A stretch of 6,752 nt of DNA, taken from assembly GCA_003499955.1 (NCBI GenBank), contig DNRP01000135.1:1-6752 (forward strand), in the 5' to 3' direction. The notes beneath the pieces are model-generated. The model searched no databases, was not told where the DNA came from, and saw only the letters and a program-made list of their open reading frames with translations. Position numbers and translations under genes: made by a program. This document shows, one piece after another, positions 1 to 6,253 of this stretch (positions are counted from its first letter, which is position 1; every line of letters starts with the position of its first letter). The DNA is from Cyanobacteria bacterium UBA9971. GTDB taxonomy: Bacteria > Cyanobacteriota > Vampirovibrionia > Gastranaerophilales > UBA9971.

Positions 1-1271
1 TTTGCGATTGCGGCGGCAAGTTCGGCTATTTCTTCAGGATGATGGAAAGAATCACCGAGAGTTACGACATAACCGACTTCGTCCATACCTCTTCTTCCTG
101 CCCTACCGGACATTTGAAGAAATTCACTCGGAGTTAAAACTCTGTGACCGTCATCCGATCGTTTGCTTATAGAGCTTATAATAGTGGTTCTTGCCGGCAT
201 GTTTATACCTGCGGCAAGTGTTTCCGTGGCGAAAACAACTTTTATAAGTCCCTGTTGGAATAATTTTTCTATTAAGCCCTTCCAACCGGGTAATAAACCG
301 GCATGGTGAGAGGCAACTCCTGAATATAAAAACTCAAGCTGCTTGCTTTTAGCCAAATAAGCGTTATCAAGGACATATTCGTCTATAATTTGCTGGAGTC
401 GCAACTCTTCAAAGTGATTTAAAAGCTTTAATTTGGTGCAGTCTTCAAGATATTTGTTGCATTTTTTCCTGCTGAAAGCAAAATAAATAGCAGGAAGCAT
501 GTCTTTGTCGTTCAGGATTTTTACGAGTTTGACGTGGGTTTTTTCTTCTTCCCTGCCTCTTTGCTGAAATCTTGGCTGTCTTTTTTCAGGTTTAATAGTA
601 TTATTAAGGCTTTTCCCTCCGTTCCCGTTAAAAAGAGGGACAATTTTGTGATCCATAGAAGGAGCAAAATAAAAATGCCTGAGCGGTACAGGTCTAAAGT
701 CGCTGTTTACAAGTTCCGTTTGACCATGAACGCTGTTTATCCATTCTGTAAGCTCTGTTGCATTTGCTATAGTTGCTGAAAGTGCCACTATCTGGATATT
801 ATTAGGGCAGTAAATAATGCTTTCTTCCCACACAGTGCCTCTTTGTTCATCATTCATATAATGAACTTCGTCCAGAATTATGTATTGAACGTTTTTGAGG
901 TTTTCTTCAACTTTTCCGAGGCTTGTTCCATAGAGCATATTTCTGAAAACTTCTGTTGTCATTACGACAATTTGAGCATCCCTATTCATGGAAGTGTCGC
1001 CTGTCAGCAATCCAACCCTGTCTTCTCCGTATTTTGCGGAGAAGTCATTGAGTTTCTGGTTGCTTAAAGCTTTTAAAGGTGTGGTATAAAAAACCCTTTT
1101 GCCTTGTTCAATAGCTCTAATTATTGCGTGTTCGGCAATTACTGTCTTTCCTGCTCCTGTCGGAGCGCAAACTACAACGCTTTTGCCGTTATTTATATGC
1201 TCTGCGGCTTCCTTCTGAAAATCATCCAGCTCGAAGGCAAACCCGTATTTTTTTTGTTCACTATCACTCAT
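1..1271 (-). CDS. Ski2-like DEVH-box ATP-dependent RNA helicase (partial; C-terminus beyond left edge)
   Basis: The reading frame is open from an ATG at 1271 to the window edge, giving 423 codons without a stop. In order I read: Walker A APTGAGKT (residues 36-43), motif Ia TPLKALSNQK (64-73), Walker B/motif II DEVH (134-137), SAT (165-167), a motif IV region PAIYFAFSRKKC (260-271), motif V TETLAAGINMPARTT (349-363) and motif VI QMSGRAGRRGMD (386-397). This order and the DEVH and RAGRRGMD signatures are those of superfamily 2 Ski2/Mtr4-like helicases, which unwind RNA using ATP and are widespread in cyanobacteria. The family usually runs to roughly 850-1000 residues, so about half is present and the winged-helix and C-terminal domains lie outside. 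An in-frame stop just upstream (1275-1277) fixes the ATG as first possible start; the Shine-Dalgarno sequence is weak. A charged, Asn/Gly-rich insert (about residues 205-245) separates the two RecA-like lobes. The RNA substrate cannot be told from sequence. Confidence 0.93.
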   Translation of the reverse strand, partial: MSDSEQKKYGFAFELDDFQKEAAEHINNGKSVVVCAPTGAGKTVIAEHAIIRAIEQGKRVFYTTPLKALSNQKLNDFSAKYGEDRVGLLTGDTSMNRDAQIVVMTTEVFRNMLYGTSLGKVEENLKNVQYIILDEVHYMNDEQRGTVWEESIIYCPNNIQIVALSATIANATELTEWINSVHGQTELVNSDFRPVPLRHFYFAPSMDHKIVPLFNGNGGKSLNNTIKPEKRQPRFQQRGREEEKTHVKLVKILNDKDMLPAIYFAFSRKKCNKYLEDCTKLKLLNHFEELRLQQIIDEYVLDNAYLAKSKQLEFLYSGVASHHAGLLPGWKGLIEKLFQQGLIKVVFATETLAAGINMPARTTIISSISKRSDDGHRVLTPSEFLQMSGRAGRRGMDEVGYVVTLGDSFHHPEEIAELAAAIA

Positions 1272-1317
1272 TTTTTATCTTTATCAATCATAAAAATTTT
1301 ATTATTCAACTATTTAT

Positions 1318-1326
1318 AGATTAGCA
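1318..1326 (-). promoter_or_regulatory. Candidate extended -10 promoter for the helicase
   Basis: On the minus strand TGC-TAATCT forms an extended -10 hexamer about 47 bases before the helicase ATG. There is no convincing -35. It lies in a 12-base string, TTATTCTGCTAA, that recurs at a similar position before ybaB. Suggestive only. Confidence 0.3.
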
Positions 1327-1362
1327 GAATAATTATGCTTATACCAGTTAATTTATCAAAAA

Positions 1363-2355
1363 TTAGTTTTGCCCTGTTACTTTATGTTTAACCCATACTG
1401 CTGTTTTTGCCATTGCTGTAAGTGTTGCCGCACCGGCTACATAAGCTCCAAATGCCATTAAAAGAAGTTTGCTGTGTCCTTTTTTCACTGTTTCTGTCAT
1501 TAATGTCGATTTTTTTGCGGATTTAACTGCTCTTAATGAAGCAATGCTTTCTTCCGCGAGTAAAGGCAATGATAAACCGGCAACTGTAAGACCGATATGC
1601 TCTTTTACAAAATCTTTTGTTTTGCTTACAAAGCTTTTATTTTCAGAAGTTTTATCGTTGTTTTCTTCTTTTTTGTGGAACATAGCAGTAAGTATAGCCA
1701 AAGGAGTCAAAAGAACAGTCGAAGCTATTGCCAGTTTACCAGGCATAGCTGTTAAGATGTTTTTATTTTTATTTATTGCATGTCCGATTTCATGAAGTAA
1801 AGAACTGGTTCTTCCGCTAATTACATTATTAGAAAATGGATTATAACCTCCGTATATTATAGCATTTTGTAGTTTTGCTTTAATATTAGGAATTTTTCCT
1901 ATTAATAAATAAGGGAATTCTGAAAGTTTACTAAAAATACAAAAACTGCCCCATGTTATTTTTTTAATAACAGAACCATTTTTAAAAGATTGGTGTGTTT
2001 CTGCTAAGAAAGTTTTTGCCGCTTGTTTTACTCTAGCTTCGCTTGATACATCAAATATTTTTATTCCCATAAATCCTTTTTGAGTTAAACAGGCTTCTTT
2101 TGCCATTCTTTCAGCTTCTTGAAGCATTACACCAGAATTAGCTTTATGAAATTCATCCATAAAAGATTTTAAATTTTTTATAGAAGGTTTTAAAGCTAAG
2201 TTTGCAGTTTTTGAAACACAAAACCCGGCTCCTGCTCCTGCTGCCACACCTGCGGTTTCTCTCAATAAAGAACTGTTTTGAGCATTATTTTCTTGATTAT
2301 TTATGTCTTTATTTATATTCATTAATGGCGTCGCATTATTTTGAATTGTGAACAT
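1363..2355 (-). CDS. Putative membrane-bound zinc metalloprotease with HEIGH motif (hypothetical)
   Basis: I do not recognise a named family for this 330-residue protein. It carries LLHEIGHAI with H188-E189-x-x-H192, the zincin zinc-binding motif in its usual hydrophobic setting. Some 77 residues later comes EESIASLRAVK, where E269 followed by A-S-x-x-A resembles the third-ligand helix of M48/YugP-type gluzincins. Hydrophobic segments lie at about 34-47, 206-226, 254-267 and 296-320, so the site is probably at the membrane. The insertion of hydrophobic spans between HExxH and the distal Glu also fits M48-like enzymes. The first 29 residues are rich in Asn and Gln and look disordered; there is no classical signal peptide. 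The start has an AAGGGAAAG purine tract about 10 bases upstream. It lies between recR and the helicase on the same strand, with gaps of 84 and 91 bases, so it may be its own unit. Protease activity is inferred; substrate unknown. Confidence 0.72.
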   Translation of the reverse strand: MFTIQNNATPLMNINKDINNQENNAQNSSLLRETAGVAAGAGAGFCVSKTANLALKPSIKNLKSFMDEFHKANSGVMLQEAERMAKEACLTQKGFMGIKIFDVSSEARVKQAAKTFLAETHQSFKNGSVIKKITWGSFCIFSKLSEFPYLLIGKIPNIKAKLQNAIIYGGYNPFSNNVISGRTSSLLHEIGHAINKNKNILTAMPGKLAIASTVLLTPLAILTAMFHKKEENNDKTSENKSFVSKTKDFVKEHIGLTVAGLSLPLLAEESIASLRAVKSAKKSTLMTETVKKGHSKLLLMAFGAYVAGAATLTAMAKTAVWVKHKVTGQN

Positions 2356-2439
2356 TTTTATATCTTTCCCTTATCTAAATTATTACTGATATAAAAACAA
2401 ACAATTTAAAATAATTGCCAATAAATTTAATATATTTTC

Positions 2440-3039
2440 TTAAAGAATTTCTCTTCGTCCTTCAAGGGCGCGGGCGAGTGTAACTTCGTCAGCATACTCT
2501 AAATCTGCCCCCGCAGGAAGTCCGAAAGCAATTCTCGTAACTTTTATTCCAAGCGGCTTTATTAATCTGCTTAAGTAAAGACTTGTTGCCTCCCCTTCCA
2601 CAGAAGGATTTAAGGCAAGTATAACTTCTTCGGGATTTTCTTTATCGAGTCTTTCCAAAAGTTCTTTTATCCTGAGGTCATTGGGAGTTATGCCGTCAAG
2701 CGGAGAAATTAAGCCTTGCAAGACATGATATTTGCCTTTATATTCTCTTGTTCTTTCAAGGGCAATCAGGTCTTTTGTTTCTGAAATAACGCAAATCATA
2801 TGTTTATCGCGTCTTGTGTCGGTGCAAATTTCGCAGGGATCTTCACTGGACATATTAAAACATGTGCGGCAGTATTTTATTTTTTCTTTAGCCTCAAGTA
2901 TCGCATCACAAAATTTCTGCACTTCCGCAGAAGGCATTTTGAGGATTTGAAAAGCCATTCTCTGTGCTGATTTTGGGCCGATACCGGGTAGTTTTTGGAA
3001 TTCCTCGATAAGTCTGGCTAAAGGTTTTGTGTATTGCAT
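2440..3039 (-). CDS. recR: Recombination protein RecR
   Basis: This 199-residue protein matches RecR in length and architecture. It has an N-terminal helix-hairpin-helix [14 protein letters not shown] (17-30), a zinc finger formed by C57-x2-C60 and C69-x2-C72, a Toprim domain from about 80 ([10 protein letters not shown], then [17 protein letters not shown] at 139-155), and the C-terminal [23 protein letters not shown] (173-195). RecR acts with RecF or RecO as a clamp on DNA to load RecA at gaps and in recombinational repair. Its ATG directly follows the ybaB stop (TAAATG, no spacer) and has no strong Shine-Dalgarno sequence of its own, so translation is probably coupled to ybaB. The ybaB-recR pairing is a classic bacterial arrangement. 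The Toprim acidic stretch reads SETKD where many homologues have EEPxD; the Glu and Asp are kept. Confidence 0.97.
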   Translation of the reverse strand: MQYTKPLARLIEEFQKLPGIGPKSAQRMAFQILKMPSAEVQKFCDAILEAKEKIKYCRTCFNMSSEDPCEICTDTRRDKHMICVISETKDLIALERTREYKGKYHVLQGLISPLDGITPNDLRIKELLERLDKENPEEVILALNPSVEGEATSLYLSRLIKPLGIKVTRIAFGLPAGADLEYADEVTLARALEGRREIL

Positions 3040-3384
3040 TTAAAAGAGTCCCGGGATATTCATTCCGCCAGTGATTGAACCCATTTTTGCTTCAGCCATT
3101 TCCGCAACTTTTTTGTTTGCGTCTTTAAGTGCGCCGGCAATAAGATCTTCGAGCATTTCAACCGTATCCGCGTCAACGTTTTCAGGATTGTCCGGATTTA
3201 TGGCCTCCGGTTTGATTTTTATTGAAATAAATTCGTTTTTTCCGTTAAAAACAACTGAAACAACTCCACCGCCTGATTCGGAAGTTATTTGAATATTTTT
3301 TAATTCATCCTGCGTTTCTTCCATTTTTTTCTGCATTTGCTGCGCTTGTTTCATCATTTGCTGGATATTAAAACCCTTCATCAT
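3040..3384 (-). CDS. ybaB: YbaB/EbfC family nucleoid-associated DNA-binding protein
   Basis: The protein has 114 residues, typical for the YbaB/EbfC family. An N-terminal Met/Gln-rich helix (residues about 8-30, QQMMKQAQQMQKKM) is followed by the family beta core with SGGGVVSVVFNGKNEFISIKI (37-57). Next come the acidic DADTVEMLEDLI helix (71-82), a helix with NKKVAEMAEAKMG (90-102), and the C-terminal GGMNIPGLF tail. Family members are dimers that bind DNA and help organise the nucleoid. Two ATGs are in tandem; GAGGAAG (3394-3400) lies 9 bases before the first, which I chose. It is the first gene of a tight pair with recR, 66 bases downstream of the plsY stop. A possible extended -10 promoter lies in that gap. 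Confidence 0.95.
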   Translation of the reverse strand: MMKGFNIQQMMKQAQQMQKKMEETQDELKNIQITSESGGGVVSVVFNGKNEFISIKIKPEAINPDNPENVDADTVEMLEDLIAGALKDANKKVAEMAEAKMGSITGGMNIPGLF

Positions 3385-3419
3385 AATTTTTTTCTTCCTC
3401 TAATTTAAATAGTAATTTT

Positions 3420-3428
3420 ATTTTAGCA
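3420..3428 (-). promoter_or_regulatory. Candidate extended -10 promoter for ybaB-recR
   Basis: The minus strand reads TGC-TAAAAT, an extended -10 with a 5/6 match to TATAAT, about 36 bases before the ybaB ATG. No good -35 is seen at 16-18 bases. It shares TTATTCTGCTAA with the candidate helicase promoter. ybaB-recR could instead be read through from plsY. Confidence 0.33.
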
Positions 3429-3450
3429 GAATAAATATGTGAATTGCTAA

Positions 3451-4065
3451 TTACTTCCTTATTTTATTTTCACTTCCCGAAATAAGTCTTTTTATGTTTT
3501 CCCTGTGAAGATAAACAATGTACAACGCCCCTAAAAGACAATAAATTGTGTAGCTTAAAGGTTGTTTAAACACAAACATCCAAACAGGCGTGAGAAGAAT
3601 AACTATTATAGAACTTATGGAAACAATTTTTGTAAAATAAGTCAAAACCACCCAGCTTAAGATTGTAATAAGCCCCACTATAGGATTTAAACCAAGAATT
3701 GTTCCAACGCCTGAAGCAACAGATTTTCCGCCTGTAAATTTTAGGAATATGGATTTACTGTGTCCCATAATAACCGCAACAGCAACCAGTACAGGCAAAA
3801 TATGGAAATCTGAAAGTATAATGCCCATTTTGGAATCAATATATTTTGCAGCAAGAACAGGCAAAAGCCCTTTCAGAGCGTCAACAAACATTACAAAAAT
3901 ATAGGCTTTCATTCCAAGAACTCTTTTTACGTTTGTAGCTCCTGTGCTTCCACTTCCTATTTCCCGTATATCTATACCTTTTATGGCTTTTACAAGAATA
4001 TAACCCGTCGGGAAAGAGCCTATCAGATAAGCAAGAATTATTGTTGTTATATAAAGTATAATCAT
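3451..4065 (-). CDS. plsY: Glycerol-3-phosphate acyltransferase PlsY (acyl-phosphate dependent)
   Basis: PlsY is an integral membrane enzyme that moves the acyl group from acyl-phosphate to glycerol-3-phosphate, making lysophosphatidic acid, the first step of phospholipid synthesis. The sequence shows the three conserved family loops, numbered from an upstream ATG at 4089: GSGSTGATNVKR (45-56), GHSKSIFLKFTGGKSV (109-124) and HRENIKRLISGSENK (195-209). They lie among five or so hydrophobic spans, and GSFPTGY is present near the N-terminus. I chose the ATG at 4065 (204 residues) because AAAGGA (4074-4079) sits 8 bases upstream. The in-frame ATG at 4089 would add eight residues (MTNERKIF), has no Shine-Dalgarno sequence, and lies inside the terminal repeat of the palindromic element at 4083-4175. 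purH is upstream on the same strand and ybaB-recR downstream, so co-transcription is possible. Confidence 0.96.
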   Translation of the reverse strand: MIILYITTIILAYLIGSFPTGYILVKAIKGIDIREIGSGSTGATNVKRVLGMKAYIFVMFVDALKGLLPVLAAKYIDSKMGIILSDFHILPVLVAVAVIMGHSKSIFLKFTGGKSVASGVGTILGLNPIVGLITILSWVVLTYFTKIVSISSIIVILLTPVWMFVFKQPLSYTIYCLLGALYIVYLHRENIKRLISGSENKIRK

Positions 4066-4082
4066 AAAAATTTTCCTTTCAT

Positions 4083-4175
4083 TTGTCATTGCGAGGAGGG
4101 GTAAAACCCCGACGCGGCAATCTATCTAATAAAATATGTTGCCGGATAGATTCTTCGCTTCGCTCAGAATGACAA
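4083..4175. repeat. Palindromic, MITE-like intergenic repeat element
   Basis: The outer ends are a perfect 8-bp inverted repeat, TTGTCATT (4083-4090) and AATGACAA (4168-4175). Inside, AATCTATC (4119-4126) pairs with GATAGATT (4145-4152). A competing stem is possible between CGGCAA (4115-4120) and TTGCCG (4139-4144). The left arm holds a small hairpin, GGGG-TAAAA-CCCC (4098-4110), and the right arm read on the minus strand is GAGCGAAGCGAAGAATC. From memory, strings of the type GTCATTGCGAGG...CGGCAATC and GTCATTCTGAGCGAAGCG are dispersed intergenic repeats in many unrelated bacterial genomes. It carries no coding sequence. It sits between purH and plsY and is visibly richer in GC than its surroundings, so it could act as an mRNA hairpin or weak terminator. 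Confidence 0.75.
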
Positions 4176-4193
4176 TCCTGCTGTTCCTGTTGT

Positions 4194-5747
4194 TTAATGC
4201 TTAAAGTGCCTTAATCTTGTCATAATCATTGCAATATCGTATCTATCGGCTTCCGCAATAATATCATTATCCTTTATACTTCCGCCGGGCTGTATTATAG
4301 CTCCTATTCTTGATTGCACCGCCGCATGAATATTATCCACAGCTGGAAGAAATCCATCGCTCGCCATTACTGCCTCGGTTGCTTCATCACATGCCTGCTT
4401 GAGAGCTATTTCTATGGAAGCAATACGGCTTGTCTGTCCCATTCCTATTCCAATCGTTCTAAGGTCTTTTGCAATAACTATTCCATTAGAACCAACATGT
4501 TTTACTACTTTCCAGGCAAAAATCATATCTTCTATTTGTTTTTCAGTAGGTTTTTGAGTTGTTGCAACTTTAAAATTGTCTGCTGTCAATTCTGCTTTGT
4601 CAGCATCCTGAATCAAAGTTCCAAACGGTAAGTCTTTTACCGTATATTTTTGCGCCATTCTATATTCCAAAAGACTGACAGGAATTTTCACAAGTCTTAA
4701 ATTTTTCTTGGATTTAAGAATTTCCAGAGCTTCTTCAGTAAAATCAGGAGCAACTATAACTTCAAAAAATATCTGTACGGCATGCTCAGCTATTTCTTTA
4801 GTTATGATTTGATTTACACCTATAATTCCGCCAAATGCACTTATTGGATCACCGCAATGAGCTTTTAAATAAGCATCTGTAATTGTTTTACCAAGCGCTA
4901 CACCGCAGGGATTATTGTGTTTAATAATACACGCGGCTGGAACATCTATAAATTCGCTGACAATATTTAAAGCTGTACTTAAATCCACTATATTGTTGTA
5001 AGAAAGCTCTTTCCCATGCAAAACCTCGAATTTTATATTTGAAGTTTTACCGTAAAGGGCTGCTTTTTGATGTGGATTTTCTCCGTATCTTAAGTCCTGA
5101 AGCTTCTCAAAATTCAAATTAAAGACTTCGGGCATTTCTTCTTCCTGCTCATCCAATAATCTTTTTGCTAATTGCTCCGATATAACTGAATCATAAGATG
5201 CGGTATAACTGAAAGCTTTCACAGCCAATTCTCTTCTAAGCTCATAAGTTGTGTTTCCATCATTTTCATAAAGATCATCGATGACTTTTTCATACATGCC
5301 GGAAGAAAAAACAGGCGTTACACTAAAGAAATTTTTTGCAGCAGCTCTTAATAAAGTGACTCCGCCTATATCAATATATTCGTAAAGCTCGTCAACAGAC
5401 ATTTCTTCATCTTTTGAAACTTCTTCAAAAGGATACAGATTAACTACAACCATATCAATAGTGTCAATTTCGTTTTCCTTAAGCTCTTTAACCTCATCTT
5501 CACGGGTTCTTGACGCAAGAATTCCCGCAAAAACTTTGGGATGAAGAGATTTTACTTTTCCGTGAAGAAGTTCTGTAAATCCTGTTATTTCTGAAACTTC
5601 AGTTACTTCAATCCCGTTTTCTTTAAGTTCCTTATATGTTCCACCGGTTGAAACAATATTATAATTAAACTCTTTCTGAAGTTTCCTTGCGAAATCTACG
5701 ATTCCTTCTTTATTATAAACACTTATAAAGGCTTTTTTATTTCCCAT
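4194..5747 (-). CDS. purH: Bifunctional AICAR transformylase / IMP cyclohydrolase PurH
   Basis: The 517-residue length is typical for PurH, which carries out the last two steps of de novo IMP synthesis: formylation of AICAR using 10-formyl-tetrahydrofolate, then ring closure. The N-terminal MGS-like cyclohydrolase domain shows STGGTYKEL (33-41), HGKVKSLHPKVFAGIL (62-77), VVNLYPFE (101-108) and IDIGGVTLLRAAAKNF (125-140). The C-terminal transformylase domain shows LRYGENPHQKAALYG (219-233), IIKHNNPCG (274-282; K276-H277 match the catalytic Lys-His pair), CGDPISAFGG (298-307), GMGQTSR (435-441), SDGFLPAVDN (463-472) and QPGGSIKD (486-493). It ends in the characteristic LRHFKH. The start has AAGGA about 10 bases upstream. 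A TATAAT promoter and a 20-bp dyad precede it, and a terminator insulates it from the small genes upstream. All key residues are intact. Confidence 0.98.
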   Translation of the reverse strand: MGNKKAFISVYNKEGIVDFARKLQKEFNYNIVSTGGTYKELKENGIEVTEVSEITGFTELLHGKVKSLHPKVFAGILASRTREDEVKELKENEIDTIDMVVVNLYPFEEVSKDEEMSVDELYEYIDIGGVTLLRAAAKNFFSVTPVFSSGMYEKVIDDLYENDGNTTYELRRELAVKAFSYTASYDSVISEQLAKRLLDEQEEEMPEVFNLNFEKLQDLRYGENPHQKAALYGKTSNIKFEVLHGKELSYNNIVDLSTALNIVSEFIDVPAACIIKHNNPCGVALGKTITDAYLKAHCGDPISAFGGIIGVNQIITKEIAEHAVQIFFEVIVAPDFTEEALEILKSKKNLRLVKIPVSLLEYRMAQKYTVKDLPFGTLIQDADKAELTADNFKVATTQKPTEKQIEDMIFAWKVVKHVGSNGIVIAKDLRTIGIGMGQTSRIASIEIALKQACDEATEAVMASDGFLPAVDNIHAAVQSRIGAIIQPGGSIKDNDIIAEADRYDIAMIMTRLRHFKH

Positions 5748-5758
5748 TTCTCAATCAT

Positions 5759-5778
5759 CCTTAAAATATAATTTAAGG
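5759..5778. promoter_or_regulatory. Operator-like dyad in the purH leader
   Basis: CCTTAAA (5759-5765) and TTTAAGG (5772-5778) form a perfect 7-bp inverted repeat around an AT-only centre of six. It lies between the purH -10 and its ATG, over the expected transcription start (about 5774). The half nearest purH supplies the AAGGA Shine-Dalgarno sequence. A repressor bound here could block initiation. Regulator unknown; no match to the B. subtilis PurBox. Confidence 0.4.
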
Positions 5779-5780
5779 AC

Positions 5781-5809
5781 ATTATATGGTAATAATAAAG
5801 CATATACAA
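5781..5809 (-). promoter_or_regulatory. Sigma70-type promoter of purH
   Basis: On the minus strand, -35 TTGTAT (5804-5809) and a perfect -10 TATAAT (5781-5786) are separated by exactly 17 bases. The predicted start is near 5774, leaving a leader of about 27 bases before the purH ATG. The promoter begins just after the terminator of the upstream gene, which fits an independent unit. Confidence 0.65.
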
Positions 5810-5810
5810 T

Positions 5811-5842
5811 AAAAATGCTGTAGATTTATCCACAGCATTTTT
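5811..5842 (-). terminator. Rho-independent terminator of the small-gene pair (possibly bidirectional)
   Basis: The arms 5811-5825 and 5828-5842 are complementary over 15 positions, with a core TGCTGT/ACAGCA and flanking A and T runs. The single imperfect position is a G-U wobble in the minus-strand RNA but an A-C mismatch in the plus-strand RNA, so the hairpin favours minus-strand transcription. It lies 22 bases past the stop of the 5865-6197 gene, and a T run ends the stem. It separates that gene from the purH promoter. Confidence 0.8.
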
Positions 5843-5864
5843 GTAATTTTTGTAATTTTTGTAA
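5838..5864. repeat. Three tandem copies of a 9-mer (TTACAAAAA on the minus strand)
   Basis: TTTTTGTAA is repeated three times without interruption, from the terminator arm to the stop codon of the adjacent small gene. Perfect short direct repeats of this sort arise by replication slippage. Copy number may vary between strains. Confidence 0.9.
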
Positions 5865-6197
5865 TTAACCAATTTTTACTTTTTTTGTAAAACTAAGAAA
5901 ATCATCGCCAATTTTTTCTGCCAATTTAGCAATCATTTCTTTAGGTGTTGTCCCATATACAAACAGATCTTTACCGTCTGATTTTACATTAGGAAATGCC
6001 GGAGCGCCTTTTGGGTCTGTTGTTAAAAAAAGACAAAATTTTCTTCCGGGCGGATTAATTTTCATATCCGCATTAGACCTGGTTTTATGAGAAAGTCTTA
6101 CGCCGTCTTCTTTAGCTTGCGGCGATTTCAAATACGCTCTAAGTTGTGCCGGTGTTGAAGAAAACCCTAAATTTCTTTGTGTTGAATTAATTTGCAT
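5865..6197 (-). CDS. Hypothetical small protein, 110 residues, with N-terminal NLGFSS leader
   Basis: I do not recognise this protein. The N-terminus, MQINSTQRNLGFSS, is polar and short with no hydrophobic signal segment. The middle is basic (KTRSNADMKINPPGRKF, 38-54) and contains the only cysteine, C55. Then comes a predicted strand, KDLFVYG (76-82), and a helix-forming TPKEMIAKLAEKIGDDF (84-100) before a lysine-rich tail ending in G110. It appears soluble, with no transmembrane segment. GAGG lies 7 bases before the ATG, a good Shine-Dalgarno sequence, so the start is well supported. It follows the 92-residue gene by 56 bases on the same strand and ends just before a strong terminator, which suggests a two-gene transcript. 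Its leader resembles that of the upstream neighbour (KPAFG). It is probably lineage-specific; function unknown. Confidence 0.8.
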   Translation of the reverse strand: MQINSTQRNLGFSSTPAQLRAYLKSPQAKEDGVRLSHKTRSNADMKINPPGRKFCLFLTTDPKGAPAFPNVKSDGKDLFVYGTTPKEMIAKLAEKIGDDFLSFTKKVKIG

Positions 6198-6253
6198 TTT
6201 TATGCCTCTTTTTTTAAATAATTCTAATAACTGCTTTTAAATACTTCTTTTAA

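Noticed and set aside
1..1271. A possible frameshift or truncation in the helicase, since it has no stop codon in the window
   Set aside because: I read the frame codon by codon from 1271 to 3 with no stop and with all motifs in one frame; it simply continues past the left edge.
1268..1291. A 7-codon minus-strand leader frame overlapping the helicase ATG as ATGA
   Set aside because: It has no Shine-Dalgarno sequence, and such short frames are common in AT-rich leaders, so I do not call it a leader peptide.
534..1324. Several plus-strand open frames of 66-81 codons
   Set aside because: They lie opposite the helicase, whose motifs are clear in the minus-strand frame. Their products are Phe/Ser/Cys-rich and have no recognisable motif or ribosome binding site.
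1469..1795. A plus-strand open frame of 108 codons
   Set aside because: It is antisense to the HEIGH membrane protein; its hydrophobic character is what complementing that coding sequence gives.
2402..2417. Possible recR terminator hairpin, CAATT-N6-AATTG followed by a T-rich stretch on the minus strand
   Set aside because: The stem is only 5 bp and almost all A-T, too weak to call.
2732..3292. Plus-strand open frames opposite recR and ybaB
   Set aside because: Both minus-strand genes are certain and the antisense products match nothing.
4314..4631. A plus-strand open frame of 105 codons
   Set aside because: It is antisense to the C-terminal domain of purH, rich in Cys/Phe/Tyr, with no supporting signals.
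5838..5864. The triplicated 9-mer as a CRISPR-like or iteron array
   Set aside because: The units are contiguous without spacers and consist of simple A/T-rich sequence, so slippage explains them; no replication or cas gene is near.
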